Assembly (NCBI RefSeq): GCF_000003195.3
Contig: NC_012871.2
Location: 13,247,022 to 13,311,021 of the forward strand
Source: Sorghum bicolor
Lineage: Eukaryota > Streptophyta > Magnoliopsida > Poales > Poaceae
Direction: 5' to 3'
DNA: 64,000 bases
Each line of letters starts with the position of its first letter. The first letter of the stretch is position 1. This document shows positions 22,925 to 35,336 of the stretch, piece after piece. A program made the translations under genes and the position numbers. The notes beneath the pieces were generated by a model. The model did no database searches, was not told the DNA's origin, and was given only the letters and a program-made list of their open reading frames with translations.

Positions 22925-23166
22925 GGCCTTGTTTAGTTCCAAAATATTTTACAAAATCGACACTGTAGCTTTTTCGTTTGTATTTGACAAATATTGTCCA
23001 ATTATGGACTAACTAGGCTCAAAAGATTCGTCTCGTCAACTTCGACCAAACTGTGTAATTAGTTTTTATTTTTGTCTATATTTAATACTTCATGCATGTG
23101 TCTAAAGATTCGATGTTACGAGGAATATGAAAAATTTTGCAAAATTTTTTGGAACTAAACAAGGCC
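22925..23166. mobile_element. MITE, GGCCTTGTTTAG family (copy 2)
   Basis: Ends GGCCTTGTTTAGTTCC and GGAACTAAACAAGGCC with a TTA target duplication; 242 bp. Confidence 0.9.
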
Positions 23167-23298
23167 TTATTTAAAAATCAGGACAATGCAATGCAAACGA
23201 CTAGTATCTGAAATCCGCAATCCAACGGCTGGTGAAAGTCCAATCATATGAGTGGTTGTTTCATTGTTTGGCTAGTGGCCATCATATATCAAAACTAG

Positions 23299-23541
23299 GG
23301 CCTTGTTTAGTTCATTCTGAAAACTAGAAACTTTTAAAAATTCTCCGTCATATAAAATCTTGAAGCATATGCATAAAATATTAAATATAGACGAAAATAA
23401 AAACTAATTGCATAGTTTGTCTGTAAATCACGAAATGAATCTTTTGAGCCTAGTTAGTCTATGATTAGATAATATTTGTCAAATAAAAACGAAAATGTTA
23501 CAGTGCCGAAATTCGAAATTTTTTCAGAACTAAACAAGACC
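23299..23541. mobile_element. MITE, GGCCTTGTTTAG family (copy 3)
   Basis: Ends GGCCTTGTTTAGTTC and AACTAAACAAGACC with a TAG target duplication; 243 bp. Confidence 0.88.
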
Positions 23542-23842
23542 TAGAATGCAGCTAGCTATGTCTCATATGCCACATCAGCAGATCCTGGGAACTCTCTCGG
23601 CCACAAGCTCCCCGTGGGACCACCGCACTCACTCACAGGTCACAGGTCACAGGCTCTTCTTCCTCCCGTGAACCTGATCGCGAGAGGCGTGCTGACATGA
23701 CCAGGCTACAAACCGACACCGGACCTTCACGGGCTGCACCGCTAGCTGCTGCCTGTTCTCATGCAGCTGACTCTGCATGCATGCGCAGACCCCCTGCCTT
23801 CGCTCCATATTACAGATGGCCACACACCTCTAAGACTCTCGG

Positions 23843-24065
23843 GGTCCTATTTAGTTCATTCCAAAATTTTAAAAAAAATTCAAGATTTTTCGTTACATTA
23901 AATCTTACGACTATATATATATATATATAATTAAATAATGTTTTTTATAATTTACAAAACAAATCTTTTAAACCTAATTAGTCTATAATTAGACAATAAT
24001 TATCAAATAAAAACGAAAATGCTAGTATAAGTAAAAAATTTTCAGGTCCTCCACTAAACAAGACC
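23843..24065. mobile_element. MITE, GGCCTTGTTTAG family (copy 4), next to a gene promoter
   Basis: It has diverged ends GGTCCTATTTAGTTC and ACTAAACAAGACC. The target duplication is no longer clear and an AT dinucleotide run sits inside. Its right end is about 45 bp upstream of the TATA box of the DIR1-like gene. Confidence 0.8.
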
Positions 24066-24109
24066 TCACTGTGTTGGCCGCAACGGCAACAGTAGTACCC
24101 CGCCCGCTC

Positions 24110-24117
24110 TATAAATA
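24110..24117 (+). promoter_or_regulatory. TATA box of DIR1-like gene 1
   Basis: TATAAATA lies in the GC-rich context CGCCCGCTCTATAAATACCC, 126 bp before the chosen ATG. This gives a leader of roughly 95 bases. Confidence 0.75.
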
Positions 24118-24242
24118 CCCCCGACGACAGGGAACGGAGCTAGCAACAATCACTGCAGTACACAGCACATTTGCAAAGTTGTAGTTCATCAAACGTAGCG
24201 GCTAGGTGTAGCGCTATATATAGCTCCATCTGCTGCGACGAC

Positions 24243-24617
24243 ATGGCGGGCACCACCAGGAGGAGCAGGAAGTCCTCGTCGTCGAGCTCATCGGCGCAGC
24301 AGCAGCTGGCTGCCGGCGCGCTGCTTGTGGCCGTTGTCGTGTTGGTGGCGGCGTCGTCGTCGGGCGTGCTGGTGGCGGTGGAGGCGGTGTGCGACATGAG
24401 CAACGAGCAGTTCATGTCGTGCCAGCCGGCGGCGGCGAAGACGACGGACCCGCCGGCGGCGCCGTCGCAGGCGTGCTGCGAGGCGCTGGCGGGCGCGGAC
24501 CTCAAGTGCCTGTGCGGCTACAAGGACTCGCCGTGGATGAGCGTGTACAACATCGACCCCAAGCGCGCCATGGAGCTCCCCGCCAAGTGCGGCCTCGCCA
24601 CGCCACCCAACTGCTAG
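24243..24617 (+). CDS. DIR1-like non-specific lipid-transfer protein
   Basis: A single-exon frame of 124 residues. Residues 1-20 are basic and Ser-rich, 21-47 hydrophobic (secretion signal). The mature part has the eight-cysteine lipid-transfer pattern C50-X9-C60-X17-CC78/79-X9-C89-X-C91-X24-C116-X7-C124, with LCGYKDSPWM and KCGLATPPNC. That spacing and sequence match the DIR1 class, whose founder in Arabidopsis moves lipid-related signals in systemic resistance. The protein should act in the apoplast, and four disulfides are expected. I chose the ATG at 24243 rather than an in-frame ATG at 24171, because the upstream one gives an implausible cysteine-containing leader before the signal. A TATA box at 24110 and AATAAA near 25094 frame the transcript. 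Specific ligand unknown. Confidence 0.88.
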   Translation: MAGTTRRSRKSSSSSSSAQQQLAAGALLVAVVVLVAASSSGVLVAVEAVCDMSNEQFMSCQPAAAKTTDPPAAPSQACCEALAGADLKCLCGYKDSPWMSVYNIDPKRAMELPAKCGLATPPNC

Positions 24618-25180
24618 CCATGCTAATAATAAGCTAAGCAAGGGCGCTGGCCTGGCTAGCATTGCCCTACGTTGTACTACGTGTGTTGTTGCATTATATA
24701 TATTTATTATTACTGTGTGTACATCTGCAGCAGGAGGGGGCCCGGCCGTACGTACGTGCCACATCGATCTTGTCACGTACTAACATGCATATGTTCTTGT
24801 CGTGTGTGCTCCGTGCTGGCGTGTGTGTGTGTGTGTGTGTGTCGTCGTTGGTACATCTTGTCACGTACTAACATGCCCGTGGTTGGTTTGTTGGACTGTT
24901 TGTGCGTACGCGCGCATGTGTGTGATGTGTACTTCGGTAGTGTGGGTGACTGCCTGGCAAAAGTTGCATCTTGTGCCCTCTCGCTCGCTCGATCTCTCTG
25001 TATGTATCTATATATATATATATATAAGGAGTGTTTTTGATGCTAAACATGACTGCTTCGTTGTCTTTGACGTCAGGTCAATTTGTGTGTGCAATAAAGC
25101 CAAGAACTGCTTGATCTCTGCATGTACAAGGCAATACTATATTGTTGAACTTCTTTGGATTATTAACATGTGACCTCTAG
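24618..25180 (+). other. 3' untranslated region of DIR1-like gene 1
   Basis: Non-coding, with a short TG run at 24821-24842 and a TA run at 25009-25025. AATAAA occurs at about 25094, so the UTR may be near 500 bases long. Confidence 0.55.
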
Positions 25181-28100
25181 ATGAAGTGATTACGGATGAT
25201 TGTTCTAGTTAACTTTTCTCTGCGGAAAGTGTGTTTGGACTGAGGACAAGGTTGGACAGTAAATACGTACAAACCACAACGGGTGGACGCCCTCTCCCTA
25301 TCTCACGGCGTCCATTTGATAACGGGTGCGTGCTCACCCCATTGTGGAAATTGCAAGTTGAAGGTTGGATGATCATATCCATGCATGTTTACAAAAAGAT
25401 ATAGTTATCCAAGTTGAGTGCTTGGTGGGATGGATGGAATGAGCCAGTTTTCTAATTATAGCTAGTTATATTTTTTAAATAAAAATAATAACAACTAACA
25501 ATACATAAATAAATATGTACTAACACTATAGTTACTATTAGGTAGTGTGCTCGTGCATTGCTACGGGATAGTCAATAATTTATATTAAAAAATACATGAA
25601 TCGCATGATACGATAATAATATTGTAGCATAGTGTAGTTCGTCATGGTTCCCAATTATCGTATAGTTTGATGAAGCACATGTAATCTAATTTATGCTAAA
25701 AAGAATTATAATCATTCTTGCATTCGTTAATTTAGCCATAAGAATAGAAGATATGGGTAAAATTTCCTATACAGTATTTCCATGGAGTGCTTGAAGCACG
25801 AGACACTCTTTGGGTTCATGCCGACTTGCTGAGGCAGTGCTCGACGATGCTGGGCAGCTCGTTCATGGCGGCTAATGGGCACCACCCAACCAGTTGTGGA
25901 TCCATGATGGGCCGGAACCCACTGCTGTAAGCATCTTGTGCTCTTTTGCCCTGGTGCATCTGCTCACAATAAAGAAATATATCAAAAAAATTTAGGTAAA
26001 AGATGATCATTAACAACTATCTTACTCATAATAAATTCAGTAAGCTAAGGTCCACTCAAAAGTGATTATTCTTATATATGCATTCCTTCAAACTATAACA
26101 AATCATATAGGAATCCATCGTTAATACATGATACTTGTTCTGTTTGTTCATTTATTCTTTACGCACATCTGATGGTGAGAACTCATGGTAATCTTAGAAT
26201 AGTACAGTTCTTAGAAAATTGAGAAAATTCACCTAAACATGATAACTTGAATTGTTATGGGCTTGTGGCAGTACATAGCTAGGTAAATTAATTATTTTTT
26301 TAATGAAAACCACAGGGAAACACCTCCCGGTAGCATTAATTAATTAAGGAAATACCCAAAGGTTACCAACAAATATTGTATACTGAAACAATTTAAATAA
26401 GCTACTTTTAAGATCATCGAGTGCTCTTTCATTCTATTTCGTTAGGAAGCAGAGCTGCAGTGATATATTGTCTTTACCAACCTACGAATGATTTAGAAAT
26501 TTTATATAATTTATTTTTCTATTCTCCAAATTCAGCACACAATGCCTAACCCTAATTAAGTAGTGTACTCAAGATATGAGTGACCATATTGTATCATGAT
26601 GGTTGATGGCTGATGACTCTAATACTAAAATTAATATAGATCTAGATTATCATGAAAAATTATGTGCATTCTCATCCCAGTAATACCATTCATGTTTTAG
26701 AGTGATGGCTGATGGCAATGCATAGTGATGCAAGTAGTATTATAGATTGACAACCATTATATTAAGTGTCTTGACTAAATAATGGTAGACAGAAACATGC
26801 ATGCAAGACTGAAAGAAGTAACTCAAATGGAATAAAAAACTATTAATATGAAACTGTCGGATAGGAACAGTGCTAGACGATGAAACGCAAGTGAACATCA
26901 CCACAAGCCAAAATGCAGTCATCATGTTTTTTTTGAAACATCATAAATAATTTTTTAGTTAGACCAAGGATGAATAAATCGGCATTCCTATTTTGTATCC
27001 TGAGTTCCTAACTGAATTGACTACAGTAGGAGCACCAATCTTCAGTTTCTATAATTAGATTCAACCACCACCATCAGTGAATGCAAATGGCAAATGAATT
27101 GGCCATAACTCATTTAGGACTATTCATTGCTTGATATTGCTTGACTATTCATCGTCCAACACATGGGTATATTGGTATCTCCATCATTCAGGATTCATGC
27201 AACTTTTTTAACATATGGCTTCTTTAACGATTAACTAAAAAAACCATATGACTGGCATAATAAAACACAATCTTCTGAAACTGAGCAAAGAAGATACAGG
27301 CTAGCTGATTAGCTACTTACTTTTTCACCTGATGCAATACCTAGTGCCAACGTGCTTGGGTGAAATCAAACAGAGAAACTTCAACCCTAAAACCAAATTG
27401 AGGTTATCATCATACATGGAAAATAGAAGTACGAATGATAGTCACAAACTCTATTATGCGGCTACACACCTCATACTGACCAATCAGCAGAAATAGCTAT
27501 GATATCTCATGGCTAGCTATCTTCAAATTTGATTACGGTCTAGGATTAGTTTAGTGAATTTTTATTTGATTTCACATCTTAAAATGGCAGAAGTAGCCAA
27601 GCATCTGGATCACTTCTTCGCATTTCAGAAACATCATCAAAAGCCCTAGCTATTTCACTATAACCATCTTGCACATAGAGAAGAGAAAGCAATACTCACA
27701 GCTATGTTCATTTCTTTTCCTAGTGACCCCTTGTGCAGCCAGCCATGGCCCAAAAGCGATTCATTTTAGCAGACTTGTGTATGCTCAATTAAGACTATCA
27801 GCCAAAAAGTACCAATTAATTAAGAGGGAAAACACTCTATAATGGTGAGCTATAGAAGAGCTGCAGCTTTTCCATGGTGAGAGTCAGGTCGTCCAATGCG
27901 AAGACGGAGTTGTCAGTCTAGCTGGCCTCCTTGACCAAAAGTGATTCAGTGTTCAGGACATCCATCAGGTAGTCCTTTTGATTCCTGCAAACGTAATCAC
28001 CAGAAAACAATCTCAGTGAGATTTATTATGTCAGTTCCAAATGCCGATTTTCAATGCACAAAGGTTTAGTCCAATGTCAGTCAAACATAGCATCTGCAAT

Positions 28101-29241
28101 GTAATTTGGCTAAGTAACAAGCTTTTAATTTGGCTTCAAACAAATGAGAAAATTGAAAATGTCGTAGTTGTCAAAAATATGGGGGCTCCAAAGCCAGTCT
28201 AAATAAGCTATTAATATTTATGGATTTTTTCTATTTGTTTCCAGAACAGGCATTGCATAATTATATGCGATTAGGAGGAAGATGACACCTTTCAATACAA
28301 AATTTCGTGCATATTGTAGTGACCATCATGCAGTAACTACCAAACCTAGTTGAATTTCGCAGGGGTTAGGATGCATACTTGCTCCAATGCAGATGATCCC
28401 GGCAGAAGGTGTGCCACCTAATGTACCTACAACGAACAATGAAGGACGAATCAGGAGTAAAGAACATGGTTGTCCACATGTAAACCCAATCTTTTTTACA
28501 AAAACAAAACGGAAAAATTTTCTAGGCATAATACATGTATCGACACTTGTAACTGGATCATATCAGAGCAGGATATAGATAGGCAGGGTTTGGGTGGCCG
28601 ATCTCGCACACCAGGAACAAAAGATAAGGGTTGTTCGTACCTGTTTGGTGCTCGCCAAAGGCGAAAGTGCCGAAGATGAAGGCATGGGCACCTGATGTTG
28701 GGCGGAAGCGGGTGGGTCGCCGAGCGTAGCAACCGGCGAGGAGAAGGAGAAGCGGTGCACCATCGTCGCATGGGCCAGCCACCGGCAAGGCTAGCCAAGA
28801 CAACGCTGCCATCCACCATGCCCCCCCCCCAATGCCTAGAGGCGGCGTGCCCTGCAGTGGCCCGCAGGAGTCAGGGCGGGGAGCAGGCAGGCGAGGCCAT
28901 GGGACGAGGGCACGGTCAGGCATGGGGGCGATTTTGATTTGAGTTTCCTTTCTATGGCCGACTGATTTGATTGGGGAAAATTGGATTGCTATTTTACATT
29001 TACATTTGCATCAGGAATCCTTTCTTTTCGCACCCTTTCACATCCCTGATTATATATTATTTTTTATTATAAATTTGCATCAGAAATCTTTTCTTATTCT
29101 TTATTTTAATTTCCACCCTTCCACCTCCCGTGACGTCGATTGTTTCGCACCGAGGGGAGACGGAAGCGACCCAAAAAAAATGTCGCACCATTTGGTGGTC
29201 TTACTTTTAGTCTTTTTAGTTGTAAGGAGACTCCCTAATTG
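25181..29241. other. Intergenic, with unexplained exon-like blocks on the minus strand
   Basis: Mostly AT-rich and featureless. Three minus-strand blocks look exon-like, with splice-type borders. 25996-25820 has an acceptor-like TGTGAG then MHQGKRAQDAYSSGF ... HCLSKSA and a stop. 27986-27840 contains NQKDYLMDVLNTESLL, then an in-frame stop, then TDNSVFALDDLTLTMEKL. 28427-28350 contains GTLGGTPSAGIICIGASM. A GC-rich segment at 28560-28930 could be a first exon or promoter. I recognise no family. It may be a decayed gene or gene pieces carried by a transposon. Confidence 0.35.
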
Positions 29242-29244
29242 TAA

Positions 29245-29488
29245 GGCCTTGTTTAGTTCCACCTAAAAGTTAAACTTTTTAAGATTTCCTATCACATCAA
29301 ATCTTGCGACACATGCATGCAACATTAAATATAAATGAAAACAAAAACTAATCGTACAGTTTGTCTATATATAATTTGCGAGACGAATCTTTTGAGCCTA
29401 GTTAGTCTAAGATTAGACAATAATTGTAAAATACAAATAAAAGTGCTACAGTTCCAAAGCTAAAAAATTTCATGGACTAAACAAGGCC
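29245..29488. mobile_element. MITE, GGCCTTGTTTAG family (copy 5)
   Basis: Ends GGCCTTGTTTAGTTCC and GGACTAAACAAGGCC with a TAA target duplication; 244 bp. Confidence 0.9.
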
Positions 29489-30239
29489 TAAGTAGTTCTT
29501 GCTTTCCTAGGTAGATAGCTTTCGGTATGCACCTAGATATACCTTATGTATAAATATCACAGAACAATACACATAGCTAGATAACATGGATAAACATGTC
29601 TCAAGTTTTCATGAAGCCAACATTTAGTAATTGTGCCATATTTACAAAAGGAGCAACAACATACACAGTCTAGAAACTAGATCAAATGGCATATATTGGC
29701 CTTACACTCCGTATAATGTCTCATCTTACTCAAATACAAAATAACGCCACTGATTACTAGACAGATCTGCCTGGTGTTGATCCAGCATCACATAATCTCT
29801 AGACACTAATGTACAGCTGCTCAAGGCACCTTTACCGTCCGATACTTAGTGGAAATTCTTTACCGACTAATGTTGCATCGCTAAATAACTAGTTTTAGGT
29901 ACAGATGTCTGACGCTAATTCTAGTGTGTGGTATAGTGTATCCAGCATAGTACCAGCCTTGAATGATTTCTCGGCTTGCATTGCTCTATTGTGATTGATG
30001 CTTTGCTAGTACTCCCATGTAATTTCAATCTCCTACAGGTACACATATACGACAACAACTTGACAGGTGTTGTTGCTGCAACATTGATATACTCTTTTCC
30101 TAGTTTCTGGCTTATTAGTTACTGCCACCTCCTGTTTGGCTTGGTAAGAACGGAACAAGTTGAGAGCGAGAGCATTACAGCAACCACATCCTAGTAGTTG
30201 ATAGGAGCACTCATATTATTGTGTGTGCTTCTTGTTTTC
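29489..30239. other. Intergenic, no feature recognised
   Basis: AT-rich sequence without domains or clear inverted repeats. Confidence 0.4.
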
Positions 30240-31780
30240 TTCTAATCATGGTAGGAATCCACTTGAAAATGAGATGATCAAGTTGCATATTCTCATCAGT
30301 TTGCTAAAGGTTTGGCAAGTGATAAGCATGCTACTCATGAGGTATGTGATGTTGTGGTTGACAGAATAAAATCAACACTACCTTATTTTCAAGGAAAGTA
30401 GATCCTTATACATATATTGAATGGGAGCTAACAATGGATAATGAATTTTAAAAGTACGATCCATTTGGAAAAACAAAAGTTAGAGTTTCTTCTAGTGTTT
30501 TCACAAAATATACTTTAACTGAATGGAAACATCTTTATAGATTTAGTAAATCTCCTCAATCATGAAAACATGTAAAAAAAATTTTAGAGATGTTTTTGTT
30601 CTCGAGTATTATTCTAAAATTTTGTTTACAAAATTGCAATGTATAAAACAAGAAACAAAAAATGTAGTAGAATACTTGGATAAACCAAAGTTATGTTTGC
30701 TGCATTATTATGGCTTAGAAGAAACCAATTAACTTTTGGAACATAGATTTTTGCAGGGTCTTAATATGGAAATTCAGAACATTCTTGTTGATTATAAAAT
30801 AAATATTAAAAAAGGATCAAACAGATACTATAGAAGCACGTGTCTATCCTATTACTAACAATTTGCAGCAAGTAGACGACAATATACAAATGCGGAGCGA
30901 GCAATTTAAGATACTCGATGAAACATTAAAAGAAAAAAGTGAATCGAGGTGCACCTACAAAATATTAGAAGAGCATCAAGAGTAAGTCAAATGATTGTAA
31001 CATAAATCAAGGTGAGCATGCTTTGGTTGAACTGCATTTGTCCACTAATCATGCTATCATAGAGCAACCCAATTGTGAAACTGTAGTTACCGATTTTCCG
31101 TTGTTGCACTTTGATATGCTTGATGTTCCTTGTGACAAACAAGAGTTGTCTGATAATGCATCACTTATATCCATAGCATAACTAGTGAATAAAGCTAGAA
31201 ATTCTAAATTAATGATTGCTGATTTCAAACATGTTGTTCATATTGCAAATGAAAATGAAGAAGCTCAATTATTGTCATCTTTACATACAATGGGGTACAT
31301 TGAATTTTATGATCTTTGTGAGCTTAGCTGTTTAGAGAATAATCTGTTTGTTGGATCTGAATTGCCATGTTCTTCTAATGTTTGTTTCGTGCTATTGACA
31401 AATATAATTGTAAAGAGAACTTATGGTACACCGAATTTATATTTGTTCAAATATGGAATCTCCTTTTGTTATAAAAAATGATCAACTAGAGTTACGCAAT
31501 AGCTGTAATCATGCCATCTCTGACTTCCCCTAGTTTTGTTGATAGAAACATGATAAGTCACGCAAAATGGAGTAAAAATGTTTGGCTAACAGTCCTCGAA
31601 CAATGGTTAAACTAAGGACGGTTTGCTGTCAAGAAGGAAAAAATAATGAGGACATCAACAACTCAGATATGACCATATTAACCACTTCTAACCCAAAGAA
31701 TTACTTACATGGACAAATAGAAGGTTTGATGGCATATGAAAAGCACGGATGGCCACCACGTCACTTTTAGCCAAAGGAAA
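30240..31780 (+). mobile_element. Degraded gag-like remnant of a Ty3-gypsy element
   Basis: The + strand carries a decayed gag-like reading (PYFQGK, DPYTYIEWEL, YTLTEWKHLYRF, HRFLQGLNMEIQNIL) interrupted by stops. This matches the spacing of the gypsy gag core around a DPxxYxxWE motif. Downstream, an open stretch at 31185-31481 (ADFKHVVHIANENEEAQLL) may be the gag-protease spacer. No LTRs were found around it. Confidence 0.5.
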
Positions 31781-32183
31781 AATTAAGTCTAACACGTTTT
31801 AAAAGTTAACTCCGGACTACAGAACGATCTCAACTTGGAAGGAAAGAGTCCAAGTCCAATACATTTTATAAGTTGAATTCATACCGTAGAATAGTCTTAT
31901 ATCTTGGGACGGTTACCATGACTTAATAGGGACTCTGATTGAAATGCCCTGGCACTTTTTGAAAAGCTTACTCTGGCTTCTGTTAGCTCTGGCCATGGAT
32001 GCTAAACCTGGGCAACACATTAGACACGATCGGCTCCAGATGTCCACATAGAAGTTGCGAGACGATGCGCCGTGCAGTCCCACGACACCAGGAATTCAGG
32101 ATGAGAGACGTCGAGCTTGGTCGGCCGTTGCTTTGCACAGAAGAAGCCGCACCAGCACAGAGCAATGGCGGCAGCTAAACCAC

Positions 32184-32186
<3 letters not shown>

Positions 32187-32224
<38 letters not shown>
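32187..32224. repeat. GA microsatellite
   Basis: About 19 uninterrupted AG units. Confidence 0.95.
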
Positions 32225-32226
<2 letters not shown>

Positions 32227-32246
32227 CAGGTAGCATCATAGGCTCT

Positions 32247-32405
32247 GGTCTTGTTTAGTCCGAAAATTTTTTAGTTTTACGTATTGTAGCATATTTATTT
32301 TTATTTGATAATTATTGTCTAATCATGAACTAAATATACTTAAAAGATTCATCTCATGATTTATATTTAAACTATACAATTAGTTTTTATTTTTATTTAT
32401 ATTAT
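32247..32405. mobile_element. MITE, GGCCTTGTTTAG family (truncated copy 6)
   Basis: Starts GGTCTTGTTTAGTCC and follows the family consensus to the internal TTTTATTTTTATTTATAT segment; the right terminal repeat is missing. Confidence 0.75.
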
Positions 32406-33476
32406 TAGAGTGTCAGAAGATTAGCCAGAAAAATAGGCGAGGCCCTGCTGCATGGGACCCTGAAGTCTGAACGCGTCTGGCTCCGACCTCTCCTCGACGT
32501 GCAGTCCCCCTCTGGATCAAATTGAAGAAGGCCACACACGAAATCGGCTCACGGCAGGCAAGAACCAAAGCATCCTGGGCTGGTGAGTTGGGTTTGGCCC
32601 AACTAGTTACGACTCATGAGGGAAAGGACCGAACCCAGAAGGATGCAGGAGTAGGCCGAAAAGAATCAGCCACACAAAAAAAAAAAAGGCTTCTCCATTT
32701 CGTTTTCCCACAGAGAACACAACTTTTCTATTTACAGGATTTTCAGAACTCTGATTTAAAGGTTCAGATACATTTTTTTTATAACAGCAAAATTTAGAAA
32801 ATGCATGCAAGGAAATATTATGCGGCAGCGTTGATGTGCAATAATAAATAAGTTTGTTTGCCTATGGTTTTTTTTTGTTGTTGTTGATTTGGAAAACCAA
32901 AAATTTTGACTCAACTAAATATGATATTTTCATATTGAAATAAAAGCAAATTTGACCATTTTATAAAATCTAAAAAATTCAAGTTTCACACTACTTGGTG
33001 GGGCGGATGGGGTTGGGGCAGCCTCGCTCGCTGGCGCTGGTGCCATGCCGCGTCGCAGCGGATGTGTAGGGTGAATTTCGGCCAAGACACCGCGTGATGG
33101 ACGGGTCACGGGGCGGCACATCGGGTGAGAGGAGAGAGCGAGGGAAGAGAGAGAGAGAAAGAATGGTGGGGACCAGTAACATATGAGGGGCATAGGGTGT
33201 CAATTTTTCCCATAAGTCCCAATAAGTCTTACCTCAAGGGACTTCTGCATTTTAGTCCCTAGTCTATGACTCTGATTTAATCCTTGGTGTTTGGTTAAAA
33301 GGGAATAAGACTAGAATTTAGTCTTTAGTCCCTTCTCTCATGGAAACATACAGGCCCTGTCCTACGCTTAAGGGAACCTATGGATGGTGTTGCCCACTTC
33401 ATGGTGCATCGCCGCCTGTTTGATTACGTTCATGTGGGTGTGTATTAATGGGATGAGCTATGTGATATAACTCTTA
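32406..33476. other. Intergenic, no gene seen
   Basis: Contains a GC-rich patch at 32998-33190 ending in a purine-rich AGAGAGAGAG tract, and a segment at 33210-33350 with repeated AGTCCC that may be a transposon end. No supported coding region. Confidence 0.4.
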
Positions 33477-34145
<669 letters not shown>

Positions 34146-34867
34146 TTCAAAAAAAGGTACTAGGACGCTCTGTATGACTAAGGAACTAGCTAGGATTAAA
34201 TGAGCATATGACAGAACTATACCTGGGACTCTGGGATTCTTTTTTAGACAAAGGAATTTTATTCCTGACCCTGCAAGGGTTTTGTACTGAGCCATCCATT
34301 TTAAGTTTCAGGCATCAACGGATGAAGAGAGCTCTCAAAAAGTGGTAAAAAGTGCGGCAGACCATATAACCAGCAAAAAATTAAGCTCTAAGCCAATTAG
34401 AAAATAATCTTTCATACTTGACAAAAATCTTCGTTGCTACAGTTCCATCACTCTGCCTTTTCAAATTTGGTTGGTCAGACTCGTTTGGAAGTATGGACTA
34501 GAACCAAATCTAGTAGGTCGCCTTGAAAGTAACCTATAAATAGAGTACTTTTTTTAAAAAAAATATATATCATACTATTTCTAGTCAATCATATAGACCA
34601 AAAGATTGTGCTTTTCTCCTAATCAAATTACAGATCTCAACTTTGAGTCTACCTGTTGTAACCATGTTTGGAATCAATTAATCATATCTATTTTAATTTG
34701 TTTCCTTTTCTTGTGAGTAATGCTCTTGTGCCTTTAAACACTTGCGGAGCTAAGGCCTGGCCACCCGGGGATGGTGGCCGGGCTCAGCTGGGTGAAGACG
34801 TTTAGGCCAGCACACTGCACATGAAGCAGATTGCGGGTGGCTGGGCTCAGCTAGGTGAACACGTTTA
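34146..34867. other. Intergenic, with a tandem duplication near 34770-35135
   Basis: No gene seen. A unit of about 75 bp (GGGCTCAGCT, ACGTTTAGGCCAGCAC, TGCACATGAAGCAGATTGC) starts near 34790 and repeats from about 34840. The second copy is split by the MITE at 34868. Confidence 0.6.
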
Positions 34868-35102
34868 GGCCTTGTTTAGTTCCTTTTTGAAATTTTTTCA
34901 GGATACTGTAGCATTTTCGTTTGTATTTAAAAATTATTGTTCAATTATGGACTAATTAGGCTTTGTCTCGTAAATTACAGATAAACTATATAATTAGTTT
35001 TTAATTTCGTCTATATTTAATGCTCCATGCATATGTCCAAAGATTCGATGTGACAGAGAATCTTGAAAAGTTTTTGGACTTTGGGTGGAAGTAAACAAGG
35101 CC
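34868..35102. mobile_element. MITE, GGCCTTGTTTAG family (copy 7)
   Basis: Ends GGCCTTGTTTAGTTCC and AAGTAAACAAGGCC with a TTA target duplication; 235 bp, inside a tandem repeat unit. Confidence 0.9.
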
Positions 35103-35336
35103 TTAGGCCAGCACGCTGCACATGAAGCAGATTGCTTCTATTTCTTCTTCTTGTTTTTTAAATATAGATTGCTTTGCTAATTGGTCCACAAGTTTAGTAC
35201 AAACTTTATGGTACTCTGTAGAGCTCTGTAGGTGGTAGCTAGTACACGTTTAGGTTGAAGCACATGGCCGGTGGCTCTGTAGGAGCCACTACACTAACCA
35301 GGAGCTGTGCTAAGCTTAAAATTATTATGATTCTCA

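Noticed and set aside
24288..24776. 162-codon minus-strand open frame
   Set aside because: Shadow of the GC-rich DIR1-like gene; arginine- and histidine-rich without a domain.
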